In this document: one piece after another, positions 22,758 through 31,795 of the stretch
Numbering within the stretch: the stretch's first letter is position 1
Layout of the letters: every line of letters begins with the position of its first letter
NCBI RefSeq assembly: GCF_015840715.1
Contig: NZ_CP060397.1
Location: 186,001-250,000, forward strand
Length of the DNA stretch: 64,000 bases
Reading direction: 5' to 3'
Source: Synechococcus sp. CBW1004
GTDB lineage: Bacteria > Cyanobacteriota > Cyanobacteriia > PCC-6307 > Cyanobiaceae
Translations under genes and position numbers: made by a program
The notes under the pieces: model-generated
What the model saw: only the letters and a program-made list of their open reading frames with translations
What the model was told of the DNA's origin: nothing
Database searches by the model: none

Positions 22758-24839
22758 ATGCAGGCCTTCGCCGATCTGATCGAGCGGCTCGACCGCAGCG
22801 CCGGCACCAGCGAGCGGGTGGAGGCCCTGGTGGCCTACTTCGCCGCCGCCGAGCCGCTCGATGCCGCCTGGGCCCTGCAGGTGCTGCTGGCCAAGCGCCG
22901 CAGGCGGCTGATCACCGGCCGGCGCCTGCGCCAGATCTGCCTGGAGGGCTGCGGCCTGCCGGAGTGGCTGTTCGACGCCTGCCATGCCCAGGTGGGCGAT
23001 TCGGCCGAGACGATCGCCCTGCTCTGGCCGGGGGAGGCGGGGATGGCGGCGATGCCCACCAGCGTCACCGATCTCCCCCTGCACCACTGGATGGAGCAGC
23101 TGCTTCCAGCGGCTGCGGCCCTCGAAGGCGAGGAGCAGGCAGTGGCGGTGCGGCGGCTGTGGCAGGGGCTCGACGGGCAGCAACTGCTGGTGTCCTGCAA
23201 GCTGCTGACCGGTGGCCTGCGGGTGGGGGTGGCCCAGGGGCTCGTGGTGCGGGCCCTGGCACGGCTGAGCGGTCTGGATGAGGCCCTCCTGCAGCACCGC
23301 CTGATGGGGGCGTTCACCCCGTCGGCCGCCGTCTGGAACGCCCTGCTGGCGCCCACCGAGGACGGTGATGCCGTGCCGAGCCGCCCCTATCCCTTCTGTC
23401 TGGCCTCACCGCTGGAGCCTGATCCCGAGAGCCCCGCCCCCCTGGAGGGAGCGCCTGGGGACTGGCTGGTGGAGTGGAAGTGGGATGGCATCCGCGGCCA
23501 GCTGATTCATCGCCAGGGAGGCAGCTTCCTGTGGAGCCGGGGCGAGGAGCTGATCCACGAGGCCTTCCCGGAGCTGCTGGAGGCCGCCGCCTGCCTGCCA
23601 CCCGGCACCGTGCTCGATGGCGAGGTCCTGGTCTGGCCGCCCGGGAGACCGCATCCGGCCCCCTTCGCCCAGCTGCAGCGTCGTCTCGGCCGCCGGCGTC
23701 CCGGCCGCGCCCTGCTGGCGGAGTGCCCCGTGGTGCTCGTGGCCTACGACCTGCTCGAGTGGCACGGGGAAGACATCCGCGCCTGGCCCCTGAGCCGGCG
23801 CCGCTCCGCCCTGGAGGTGCTGCTCCAGCCACCGCTGCAGGCGACACCCGGCCCCGCAGCCGAGGTTTCGGGTCCCGGTGGTGAGCCTGGCGAAGCGCCC
23901 CCGGGCGGGGCTGATGCCGGAACAGACGCGGAACCCCAGGGCCCGGCTGCCGTTGCTTCAGACCCGCAACCTGAGCCTGGGGCCAATCCTGAGGGTGCAG
24001 ATCGGCGCACTGCGCCCGCCCTCACGCCATTCGTCACAGGCGGGGGGGAGCAGCCTGAACGGGACGAACACCTGCGTGATGGTGTCCTGGTCGCGCGGCT
24101 GCAGCCGCTGCTGCCCGCCGCCGGCAGCGACGCGCCCGCCACCCGGCTGCGCCTCTCGCCGGCCCGGCCGCTCACGAGCTGGGAGGACGTCGAAGCCCTG
24201 CGTCAATCGGCCGATGCGGTCAATGCCGAGGGGCTGATGCTCAAGGCCCTCGCCTCGCCTTATCGGGCCGGTCGTCGCCGCGGCGCCTGGTGGAAGCACA
24301 AGCGCGAGCCCTTTCGCCTTGATGCCGTGCTGCTCTACGCCCAGGCCGGCAGCGGCCGCCGCGCCAACCTGTTCACCGATTACACCTTCGGATTGTGGGA
24401 GCGCCCCCTCGAACCCCAGGACGCCGCCGCTGAGGGAATCGGCCGGGACGATCCAGCGGCGGCGAGCGGTGCGCAAGGCGAGACGGTCAGCGAACCGATG
24501 GACGGTGAGCAGCCGCTGCAGGCCCCGCCGCGGCGGCTGGTGAGCTTCGCCAAGGCCTACTCCGGCCTCGATAACCGCGAGATCCTCGAACTCGATCGCT
24601 GGATCCGCAGCCACACCACCGAGCGCTTCGGGCCGGTGCGGGCGGTGGAGCCCGTGCAGGTGTTCGAGCTGGCGTTCGAAGGTCTGCAGCGCTCCGGGCG
24701 CCACAGGAGCGGCATCGCCGTGCGCTTCCCGCGCATCAGCCGCTGGCGGCGTGACAAACCCGCCGCCGAAGCCGACTCGCTGGAGGCTGCCCTGGCTCTG
24801 CTGGAACGCACCGGAGGCACCATGGACGGGTCGCGATGA
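22758..24839 (+). CDS. ATP-dependent DNA ligase of the Lig-Lhr repair cluster
   Basis: A 693-residue ATP-dependent ligase that seals nicks. The N-terminal domain covers about 1-200. The nucleotidyltransferase motif I is EWKWDGIRGQ with Lys241 as the AMP acceptor, followed by WSRGEELI, LDGEVLVW (motif III), EGLMLK (491-496, motif IV) and WWKHKRE (511-517, motif V); the OB-fold domain with FELAFEGLQRSGRHRSGIAVRFPR closes the protein. Two unusual low-complexity inserts lie at about 362-440 (Pro/Gly/Ala/Glu-rich) and 560-590. It matches ligases sold in databases as cisplatin-damage-response ligases, which cluster with exonuclease, Lhr helicase and PdeM. It overlaps the next gene by ATGA. Confidence 0.93.
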   Translation: MQAFADLIERLDRSAGTSERVEALVAYFAAAEPLDAAWALQVLLAKRRRRLITGRRLRQICLEGCGLPEWLFDACHAQVGDSAETIALLWPGEAGMAAMPTSVTDLPLHHWMEQLLPAAAALEGEEQAVAVRRLWQGLDGQQLLVSCKLLTGGLRVGVAQGLVVRALARLSGLDEALLQHRLMGAFTPSAAVWNALLAPTEDGDAVPSRPYPFCLASPLEPDPESPAPLEGAPGDWLVEWKWDGIRGQLIHRQGGSFLWSRGEELIHEAFPELLEAAACLPPGTVLDGEVLVWPPGRPHPAPFAQLQRRLGRRRPGRALLAECPVVLVAYDLLEWHGEDIRAWPLSRRRSALEVLLQPPLQATPGPAAEVSGPGGEPGEAPPGGADAGTDAEPQGPAAVASDPQPEPGANPEGADRRTAPALTPFVTGGGEQPERDEHLRDGVLVARLQPLLPAAGSDAPATRLRLSPARPLTSWEDVEALRQSADAVNAEGLMLKALASPYRAGRRRGAWWKHKREPFRLDAVLLYAQAGSGRRANLFTDYTFGLWERPLEPQDAAAEGIGRDDPAAASGAQGETVSEPMDGEQPLQAPPRRLVSFAKAYSGLDNREILELDRWIRSHTTERFGPVRAVEPVQVFELAFEGLQRSGRHRSGIAVRFPRISRWRRDKPAAEADSLEAALALLERTGGTMDGSR

Positions 24840-25726
24840 TCAGCCTCGACAAACTGGCCGCTCTGGATCTCTGCGTCTGGTTGCGCAGCGGCGAGGAGGC
24901 TGCCGGGCGCCTGGCCATCACCCAGCCGAACGTCAGCCGCAGGGTGCGCCAGGTGCTGAGCTGTTTTGGGCTGAGGCTCCAGAATCCCGAGCGCGAATGG
25001 GAGGTGGTCGGGCCGGCATCGCATCTCGCGATGCTGTCCATGGAGCGGCATGTGCATCAGACCGCCCGCTGGCGCGGCCTGGCGCCGCTGCGGATCGAGG
25101 GCACCTACTGGAGCGGTCCGCTGCTGCTCAGTCCGGAGCCGGAGGGCTGGATCGGCGGCCGTCACGACATCGTCGGGGTGCAGCGGCCTCTGCAATGGCT
25201 GCGGGAGGGTGTCCTCGATGCCTGGCTGGCCGGGGGGCCCGACTGGCCTGATCCGGATGATCCCGATCTGGCGGTCGTTCAGCTCTGCCGCATGCCCGTG
25301 CATCTCGTCGTGGCGCCTGGCCACCCGCTGCTGCAGCTGCTCGAAAGCCAGGGAACGCTGCGCTGGGATGACGTGGCCGCCTTCCCCAGTCTGGCCCTGC
25401 CGCCGGGCACCTACCCGAAGGTGGAAGCCAGTCTGCGGACCCTGGGCCTCTGGAGCAGTCCCTCGCGCATGGGCCGCTATCGGCGCGAGCTCTGGGAAGG
25501 AAAAGGGGAGCAGGAACTGATGGTGGCCTATGCGACGGTGCTGTCGGAGCAGATCGCCGGTGCCCTGATCCGCCTGCCCCTGACCCTGCCGGTGTGGAGC
25601 GGCGAAGCCCTGGTGGTGCCGCGCCGGTGGGCGGAGCACCCGCGCCTGCAGGCGCGGGCGGCCCTGCTGCGGCAGCGGCTGCAACCCTGGGCCGATCGTC
25701 ATCCTGAGCTGGAGATCCTGTCGTGA
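24836..25726 (+). CDS. LysR-type transcription regulator inside the lig-lhr operon
   Basis: A 296-residue regulator. The N-terminal region, LAALDLCVWLRSGEEAAGRL followed by AITQPNVSRRVRQVLSCFGL, is a short, somewhat divergent LysR helix-turn-helix. The rest (about 80-290) resembles a periplasmic-binding-like effector domain (DLAVVQLCRMPVHLVVAPGH, LALPPGTYPKVEASL, VAYATVLSEQIAGALIRLPL). It starts in an ATGA overlap with the ligase stop and its own stop overlaps the GTG start of the helicase, so it is co-translated with both. A regulator in this cluster is unusual; it could control the operon itself. Confidence 0.8.
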   Translation: MISLDKLAALDLCVWLRSGEEAAGRLAITQPNVSRRVRQVLSCFGLRLQNPEREWEVVGPASHLAMLSMERHVHQTARWRGLAPLRIEGTYWSGPLLLSPEPEGWIGGRHDIVGVQRPLQWLREGVLDAWLAGGPDWPDPDDPDLAVVQLCRMPVHLVVAPGHPLLQLLESQGTLRWDDVAAFPSLALPPGTYPKVEASLRTLGLWSSPSRMGRYRRELWEGKGEQELMVAYATVLSEQIAGALIRLPLTLPVWSGEALVVPRRWAEHPRLQARAALLRQRLQPWADRHPELEILS

Positions 25727-28434
25727 CCGCGCTGGCGGAGCTGGCACCGATCGAGGCCTGGTTCAGCCGCCGCGGCTGGACGCCGATGGACTTTCAGCGC
25801 CAGTGCTGGCAGGCCTTCCTCAGGGGTGAGAGCGGCCTGCTGCAGGTGCCCACCGGCTCCGGCAAGACCTACGCGGCGGTGATGGGCCCGATCGCCACGA
25901 TGCTGGCCGAGGCCGGTGTCGCCGCCAACGCCTCACCGCCGGCGCCACTCCCCTCGCCACTCCGGTCGACAGAGCCTGCAGGTGCGCAGGCCCAGCCGAA
26001 GCCCCCCGCGGCAACCTCCAGCCGTCGAGGGCGATCGACGTCGCCTGCCTCCGCCGAGCCCGACGGGCTGCGCCTGCTGGTGATCACCCCGTTGCGCGCC
26101 CTCAGCCGCGATCTGGCCCTGGCGATCGAGGAGCCGATCCGCGAGATGGGCTGGCCGCTGCGGGTGGCGATCCGCAACGGCGACACCGCCAGCCATGAGC
26201 GCAGCAAGCAGCTGCGCCGGCCGCCCCAGATCCTGATCACCACCCCCGAATCGCTGTCGGTGCTGCTCAGCAACGACGCCGCGCCTGCGTTGTTCGCCCG
26301 TCTGCAGGCGGTGGTGCTCGATGAATGGCACGAGCTGATGGGCAGCAAGCGGGGCAGTCAGTGCGAGCTCTGCCTCAGCTGGCTGCGGCGACAGCGGCCC
26401 GCGCTGCGCACCTGGGCGATCAGTGCCACGATCGGCAACCTCGCGGAGGCGGCCCGGGCCGCGCTGGGCCTGCCGGAGCAGGCGGCGCTGGTGATGACGG
26501 ACGATCCGGCGGAAGTCCCAGCGATTCCAGTCGCCGGCAGCGCCAGGCTGATCACGGCTCGCCTCCGCCGCGACACCGCCATCCGCAGCCTGCTCCCGGA
26601 GACCATCGACGGCTTCCCCTGGGGCGGACACCTTGGCCTGCGCATGTACGAGGAGCTGGTGGCGGGCCTCGATCCCGCCATCTCCACCCTGCTGTTCACC
26701 AACACCCGCAACCAGGCCGAGCGCTGGCACCAGTGCCTGCGATTCGCCTGCCCGGAGATGGAAGACGCTCTCGCCCTGCACCACAGCGCCATCGACCGCA
26801 CCGAACGTGAGGCGATCGAGGCGCGCGTCAAGAGCGGCGAACTGCGTTGGGTGGTCTGCACCAGCTCCCTCGATCTGGGGGTGGATTTCCAGCCGGTGGA
26901 GCGGGTGGTGCAGATCGGCAGCGCCAAGAACCTGGCGCGGCTGCTGCAGCGGGCCGGCCGCAGCGCCCATTGCCCCGGCGGCACCTCGCAGGTGCTGTTC
27001 ATGCCCACGAACGCCCTCGAGATCCTGGAGGTGAGCGCCATGCGTCGCGGCCTGGGGGAGGGGCTGGTGGAACACCGCCGGCCGCCGCGGCTGCCGCTCG
27101 ATGTGCTGCTGCAGCACCTGGTGACCCTGGCCTGCGGAGCAGGGTTCGAGCCGCAGCAGGAGCTGGAGACGGTGCGCCGCTGCTGGAGTTACCGCCAGCT
27201 CACGGACGACCAGTGGCAATGGTGCCTCGACTTCCTCGAGCACGGCGGCCGCTGCCTCGGGGCCTATCCCCGCTACCGCAAGCTGGTGCGATGCCGGATC
27301 GGGGCCGACGGCGCGGTCAGCGAGGAGGAGGCTGCTCCTGGCGAACCCTTCCGCTATCGGGTGCTCGAGAAGACGATCGCCCGGCTGCATCGCTTCAACA
27401 TCGGCACGATCACCGCCGACCGCTCCGTGACCGTGCGCTTCGTGCGCGGAGCCGTGATCGGCCATGTGGAGGAAGCCTTCATCGGGCGGCTCAAACCCGG
27501 GGATGTGTTCTTCTTCGCCGGCCGCCAGCTGGAGTTCGTCCGCCTGCGCGAGATGACGGCCCAGGTGAAGGCCAGCACGAAGAAGAGCACCACGGTGCCG
27601 GCCTGGGCCGGGGGGCAGATGGCCCTCTCCGATCTGCTCAGTGCGCATCTGCGCCAGGAGGTGGATCGCTGCGCCCGCGCGCTGGCCGGTGAGGCGGAGC
27701 TCGATACGCCCGAACTGGTGGCCCTGGAGCCGCTGCTGCGCCGCCAGGCGGATCTGTCCCGCCTGCCGCGTCGGCATCAGCTGCTGCTGGAGCTGTGCCA
27801 CAGCCGTGAGGGCAGCCACCTGTTCGCCTTCCCGTTCGAGGGGCGCTTCGTGCACGAAGGACTCGGCTTCCTCTGGGCCTGGCGCCTCGCCCGCCATCGC
27901 GCCAGCACGATCACGGTGTCGGTGAACGACTACGGCTTCGAGCTGCTGGCGCCGAAGGGCTACCCGTTCGAGGAGCTGCTGGAGCTCCATGGTGAGGAGC
28001 TGCTGGATGCATCGACCCTGGAGGCGGATCTGGAGCAGGCGGTCAACCTTTCGGAGCTCTGCCGCCGCCGCTTCCGTGCCATCGCCCAGGTGAGCGGCCT
28101 GATCACCCAGGCGATGCCCGGCCAGAACAGGACGGGCGGCCAGCTGCAGATCAGCGCCGCCCTGCTCTTCGATGTGTTTCAGAAGCACGAACCCGATCAC
28201 CTGCTGTTGGAGCAGGCCCGCCGGGAGGTGCTGGACGAACAGCTGGAGCGCCCGCGGCTGCAGGCCTCGCTCGACCGGATGGCCGGTTGCGCGTGGCTGC
28301 TGGAGCACACGCCCCGCCCCGGGCCCCTGGCCTTTCCCCTGCTCGTGGAGCGGCTCAACAATCGCCTCAGCAACGAGTCCCTGCTGGATCGGGTGCAGCG
28401 GCTGATCGCAGAGGCGCAGCGTGCGGAAGGCTGA
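25723..28434 (+). CDS. Ligase-associated Lhr-type DEXH helicase
   Basis: A 903-residue superfamily 2 3'-to-5' helicase of the Lhr-core type. Motifs are VPTGSGKTYAA (Walker A, about 44-54), ITPLRALSRDLA (Ia), TTPESLSVLL, LDEWHELMGSKRG (DEWH box), SATIGN (III), LFTNTRNQAERW (IV), CTSSLDLGVDF (V) and QRAGRSAH (VI), then the winged-helix and Lhr-specific C-terminal domain (FAFPFEGRFVHEGLG). A Pro/Ala/Ser-rich insert of about 45 residues follows Walker A. The GTG start overlaps the LysR stop. In other bacteria this helicase acts with the ligase and PdeM in DNA repair. Confidence 0.93.
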   Translation: MTALAELAPIEAWFSRRGWTPMDFQRQCWQAFLRGESGLLQVPTGSGKTYAAVMGPIATMLAEAGVAANASPPAPLPSPLRSTEPAGAQAQPKPPAATSSRRGRSTSPASAEPDGLRLLVITPLRALSRDLALAIEEPIREMGWPLRVAIRNGDTASHERSKQLRRPPQILITTPESLSVLLSNDAAPALFARLQAVVLDEWHELMGSKRGSQCELCLSWLRRQRPALRTWAISATIGNLAEAARAALGLPEQAALVMTDDPAEVPAIPVAGSARLITARLRRDTAIRSLLPETIDGFPWGGHLGLRMYEELVAGLDPAISTLLFTNTRNQAERWHQCLRFACPEMEDALALHHSAIDRTEREAIEARVKSGELRWVVCTSSLDLGVDFQPVERVVQIGSAKNLARLLQRAGRSAHCPGGTSQVLFMPTNALEILEVSAMRRGLGEGLVEHRRPPRLPLDVLLQHLVTLACGAGFEPQQELETVRRCWSYRQLTDDQWQWCLDFLEHGGRCLGAYPRYRKLVRCRIGADGAVSEEEAAPGEPFRYRVLEKTIARLHRFNIGTITADRSVTVRFVRGAVIGHVEEAFIGRLKPGDVFFFAGRQLEFVRLREMTAQVKASTKKSTTVPAWAGGQMALSDLLSAHLRQEVDRCARALAGEAELDTPELVALEPLLRRQADLSRLPRRHQLLLELCHSREGSHLFAFPFEGRFVHEGLGFLWAWRLARHRASTITVSVNDYGFELLAPKGYPFEELLELHGEELLDASTLEADLEQAVNLSELCRRRFRAIAQVSGLITQAMPGQNRTGGQLQISAALLFDVFQKHEPDHLLLEQARREVLDEQLERPRLQASLDRMAGCAWLLEHTPRPGPLAFPLLVERLNNRLSNESLLDRVQRLIAEAQRAEG

Positions 28435-28448
28435 TGCAGCCTGTCTGC

Positions 28449-28522
28449 GGCAGGAGTGCCCTGTGAGCCCCGATTCGCTGGGGATCCTGCCAGCTTGTTT
28501 CATGAATATTTCTGTTTTTCTG
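28449..28522 (+). terminator. Candidate terminator and AT-rich patch after the lig-lhr operon
   Basis: GGCAGGA (28449-28455) pairs with TCCTGCC (28485-28491), with CCCC and GGGG inside able to extend the fold. The following 30 bases are T-rich (TGTTTCATGAATATTTCTG, then TTTTTCTG), rare in this GC-rich window. This may end the lig-lhr transcript, or the AT-rich patch may carry the promoter of the response regulator 100 bases on. Confidence 0.4.
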
Positions 28523-28626
28523 CGCTGATTCTTGCCGCTTGTCTGCTGATCCTGCATGGTCGATAGGCTGAGTTGCGTCTGTGTCAGGCTGACGCGCCAC
28601 ATCGGCATTCGTTGCTCTGTCCTGCC

Positions 28627-29247
28627 TTGAGCAGCTCACCCCTGCGCTGCCTGGTCGTCGAAGACCAGTTGATGATGCAGCAGCTGCTGATGGCGATGCT
28701 GGGTCAGCATCCGGCTCTGCAGGTGGTGGGCAGTGCCTGTAGCGTTGCTGAGGGGATTGCGGCCTGTAGCGCACTGATCCCGGATCTGCTGATTCTCGAC
28801 ATCGCGCTGCCCGACGGCGATGGACTGACCGTGGCCCGCGCCCTCGCCAGGCTCGATCCCTCCGCTCGGGTGATCGTGCTCTCCAGTTTTGCCGGCACGG
28901 TGGAGCGTCCCCCGGAGCTCCGCTCCCAGATCGTCGCCATCCTTGACAAGAGCCGTGCTTATCAGGATCTGATCCGTGAGGTGGAGGCCCTGCTCCCGGA
29001 GGGACTGCCCCTCCGCCCGGCGCCGTCCCTGGATCTGACCCTGCTCACCCCCCGGGAACGGGAAATCCTCGAGCTTGTGGGCAGGGGCTGGTCGTCGCGC
29101 TCCATCGCCGAGCGGCTGATCATCTCCCCGCACACCGTCGAGACCCACCGCCGCAACATCTGCAGCAAGCTCGGCCTCAGCGGCGCTGCCCTCGTGCGGC
29201 AGGCGTCCCTGCTGGTGCAGTCGTTCCAGGCTCCCGGCGGCGCATGA
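28627..29247 (+). CDS. LuxR/NarL-type response regulator
   Basis: A 206-residue two-domain regulator. The receiver (about 7-115) has acidic pocket VVED, phosphorylation site DLLILDIALPDGD and the conserved Ser in VLSSF, with IVAILDKS in the Lys position. The C-terminal LuxR domain reads LTPREREILELVGRGWSSRS, then ERLIISPHTVETHRRNICSK. The start TTG (LSSSPLRCLVVED) is chosen because receiver domains begin a few residues before the first strand; an in-frame TTG at 28573 is possible. No histidine kinase is adjacent; the diguanylate cyclase 240 bases downstream is the nearest signalling gene. Confidence 0.88.
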   Translation: MSSSPLRCLVVEDQLMMQQLLMAMLGQHPALQVVGSACSVAEGIAACSALIPDLLILDIALPDGDGLTVARALARLDPSARVIVLSSFAGTVERPPELRSQIVAILDKSRAYQDLIREVEALLPEGLPLRPAPSLDLTLLTPREREILELVGRGWSSRSIAERLIISPHTVETHRRNICSKLGLSGAALVRQASLLVQSFQAPGGA

Positions 29248-29487
29248 GGCTGCTCACCCCTGCGGTGACCGCATCGACTGTCGTGAGGTCCGTCCCGATC
29301 GGATAGAAACCCCGACCCTCTCTTCACAGACACCCGTCACCAGGCATGGCCCATTCCCAGGTGAATGGGGTTTCGGCCTGTGGCGGCAGTGGCAGGAGTG
29401 TGACCTTCCGGCAGAGCGGACCGCTGCCGATTCGGTCGGCCGGCAGGTGACAATCCGGCTAGAAGATGTGGTTGACGCGCCCCGCCC

Positions 29488-31611
29488 GTGGTCTCCCCCT
29501 CCCTGAGGCTGAAACGGCTCTGGCAGAGGTGCCTCCCGGCGCCTCGCCTGCTGCCCTGGGTGGTGCTGATCGCCGGGTTCCTGATCACGTCTCTGGCTGT
29601 TGTCAACCAGCAGCGCTACACCCGGATCGAGCGCGAGCGGCTGCAGCGGGTTCTGGCCGATGACATCTCGGCGGCGCTCCGGGCTCGCCTCGCCACCAAT
29701 CAGGCGATCCTGGCGGCCGTGGTCGGCCTGTTCGGCGCCAGCGAGGATGTCACGGAAGCGGAGTTCGCCCGCTTCTATCGGTCGTTCACCGTCAACAACG
29801 CCAATCTGGCCGGCATCCAGGGGGTGGGCTACACCGCCCGGATTCCCCCTGGCGAGGTGGAGGTCTTCGAGCAGCGGATCCAACGTCAGGGCCAGCCTGA
29901 CTTCCGCATCCAGCCCCCCGGCCGGCGGCGGCTGATGAGCGCGATCGTCTACCTGGAGCCGGCCGACTGGCGCAATGAGCGGGCCATGGGCTTCGACATG
30001 GCCTCCGAGCCCACCCGGCGCCGGGCGATGGAGCAGGCCGCCTTCAGCGGCGATGCCGTTCTGTCCGGCCCGCTCCGTTTGCGGCAGGAAACCGATGATT
30101 ATCCCCAGGTGGGCGCGCTTCTCTACGCACCGATCTACGCCGGTGACCAGGAATTCCGCTCTCCCGATGAACGCTGGCAGCGTCTACGGGGTTGGGCGTA
30201 CATCACCATGCGCATGGGTGATCTGGTCGCCAGCGTGCTCGACACGGTGACCAATCCCGACCGGAGCGACGCGGCGGTGTTGCTGTTCGATGGCGACCGC
30301 CCGCTGCCGCAGAAGCTTCTCTTCGAGAGCCATGGCCTCGTCAGCCGCAGCGACGACCCGGTCTCCGCTGAGACGCCTGCTCCAGTCTCCAACGATCGGC
30401 TGCAGGCAACCACCTGGGTGCCGCTGCGACTGGCCAACCACTCCTGGTTGCTGGGAGTGCGGTTCGAACAGAGCGGTCCCGACCTGGGTGGGGCGGGTCG
30501 CGACCTGCTGCTCTCCGCTCTGCTGGGTGTCTGTCTCAGCGCTCTGGCGGCGTTGCTCACCGCCCGGTTGGTGGCCAACCATCTCGCCCTGCGTCACGGT
30601 CTGGAGCGGGAGGCACAGGCGGCACGGGAACGGGCCCTTGCCGCGGCCGTGTTCGAGACCACGCCCGTCGGCATCGTGGTGACCGATCCCAACGGCATGA
30701 TCCTGCGGGTCAACCAGGCCTTCACGGGGATCAGCGGCTATTCGCAGCTCGAGGCCCGTGGGCACAAGGCCAACCTGCTGCGCTCCGGCCGTCACGACAA
30801 CGCCTTCTACGAGGACATGTGGACCTCGATCGTGCAGCGAGGCCATTGGAGTGGCGAGATCTGGAACCGTCATCGCAATGGCACGATCCGGCGCCATGAG
30901 CTCAACATCACCGCGGTGCTTGATGGGCAGGAACAGATCGTCTACTTCGTCGGTCTGCTTTGGGATGTGAGCGAGCGTTATGCGCAGGAGCGCCGGATGC
31001 GCCACCTGGCCACGCACGATCCCCTCACCGGTCTGGCCAATCGCACCCTGCTGATGGAGGAGCTGCAGCGGGCCCTGGCCCTGGCCCGGCGCAGGCGGGA
31101 GGGGGTGGCTGTGCTGTTCGTGGACCTCAACGGCTTCAAGGCCGTCAACGACCGTCACGGCCACAGCATCGGCGACGCCCTGCTCAAGGGAGTGGCTCAG
31201 CGCCTGCAGCGGCAGGTGCGGGCCAGTGATCTGGTCTGCCGTCAGGGTGGCGATGAATTCGTCCTGATGATCAGCGAGGCCCCGGATGACGGATGTCTGC
31301 GCGACCTTGCCATCAAGCTGATCAACTGTCTGGAGCCCCCGTATCCGGACCTGCCCGGGGATGTGCGGATCAGCGCCAGCGTGGGGGTGGCTCGCTGGCC
31401 TGACCATGCCGAGGATGCCGACGGGTTGTTGAACGCGGCCGACAACGCCATGTATGCCGCCAAGCAGCGCAGCGGAGAACCGCCGGCGATTGCGGTCGCA
31501 CAACCTTCGAATCACCCTGCGGTGGCGGTTCGTGGGACCGGCATTCAGGTTGATGCCGACCCGTCACCCGAGCGGTTGGACGGGCCCCCGTTGGACGAGT
31601 CCGGACCCTGA
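29488..31611 (+). CDS. CHASE-PAS-GGDEF diguanylate cyclase
   Basis: A 707-residue membrane sensor that should make cyclic di-GMP. A first span (about 22-42) and a second (about 341-362) flank a CHASE domain outside the cell (FGASEDVTEAEFARFYRSF, GVGYTARIP, ERAMGFDMASEP). A PAS domain (about 385-500) has FETTPVGIVVTDPNGMIL. The GGDEF domain (about 510-665) has the metal-binding VDLNGFKAVNDRHGH and the intact site RQGGDEFVLM, with an RxxD inhibition site (RASD) five residues before, so it looks active and product-inhibited. There is no EAL domain. The start is GTG. A PilZ protein is encoded 8 kb away. Confidence 0.92.
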   Translation: MVSPSLRLKRLWQRCLPAPRLLPWVVLIAGFLITSLAVVNQQRYTRIERERLQRVLADDISAALRARLATNQAILAAVVGLFGASEDVTEAEFARFYRSFTVNNANLAGIQGVGYTARIPPGEVEVFEQRIQRQGQPDFRIQPPGRRRLMSAIVYLEPADWRNERAMGFDMASEPTRRRAMEQAAFSGDAVLSGPLRLRQETDDYPQVGALLYAPIYAGDQEFRSPDERWQRLRGWAYITMRMGDLVASVLDTVTNPDRSDAAVLLFDGDRPLPQKLLFESHGLVSRSDDPVSAETPAPVSNDRLQATTWVPLRLANHSWLLGVRFEQSGPDLGGAGRDLLLSALLGVCLSALAALLTARLVANHLALRHGLEREAQAARERALAAAVFETTPVGIVVTDPNGMILRVNQAFTGISGYSQLEARGHKANLLRSGRHDNAFYEDMWTSIVQRGHWSGEIWNRHRNGTIRRHELNITAVLDGQEQIVYFVGLLWDVSERYAQERRMRHLATHDPLTGLANRTLLMEELQRALALARRRREGVAVLFVDLNGFKAVNDRHGHSIGDALLKGVAQRLQRQVRASDLVCRQGGDEFVLMISEAPDDGCLRDLAIKLINCLEPPYPDLPGDVRISASVGVARWPDHAEDADGLLNAADNAMYAAKQRSGEPPAIAVAQPSNHPAVAVRGTGIQVDADPSPERLDGPPLDESGP

Positions 31612-31676
31612 GCCGCGACGCCTGACCCGTGGCACGGCACCAGCCCCGAGGCGCTCCTCGCCGTGGGGCCGCCCGG

Positions 31677-31760
31677 TCAGGAGGCCTTTTCGAGCCGTCG
31701 CACGATCCAGGCCATCAGGCCGAGGGAGCCCGCCAGGGCGATCAACAGGGCAACGGTCAT
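31677..31760 (-). CDS. Candidate 27-residue single-span membrane peptide
   Basis: The minus strand between the cyclase and the cyclotransferase-like gene has an ATG frame MTVALLIALAGSLGLMAWIV followed by RRLEKAS and a stop. It is one hydrophobic helix with a positively charged end, the design of small subunits of thylakoid complexes and other membrane microproteins. There is no clear Shine-Dalgarno site and I cannot name a family. It is a candidate only. Confidence 0.35.
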   Translation of the reverse strand: MTVALLIALAGSLGLMAWIVRRLEKAS

Positions 31761-31795
31761 GACGGGGCTCGAAGTCCGGCGGATTCTGGCCGATC

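Noticed and set aside
25933..28608. 891-codon frame opposite the Lhr helicase
   Set aside because: Very long but antisense to a helicase with all motifs; composition is shadow-like.
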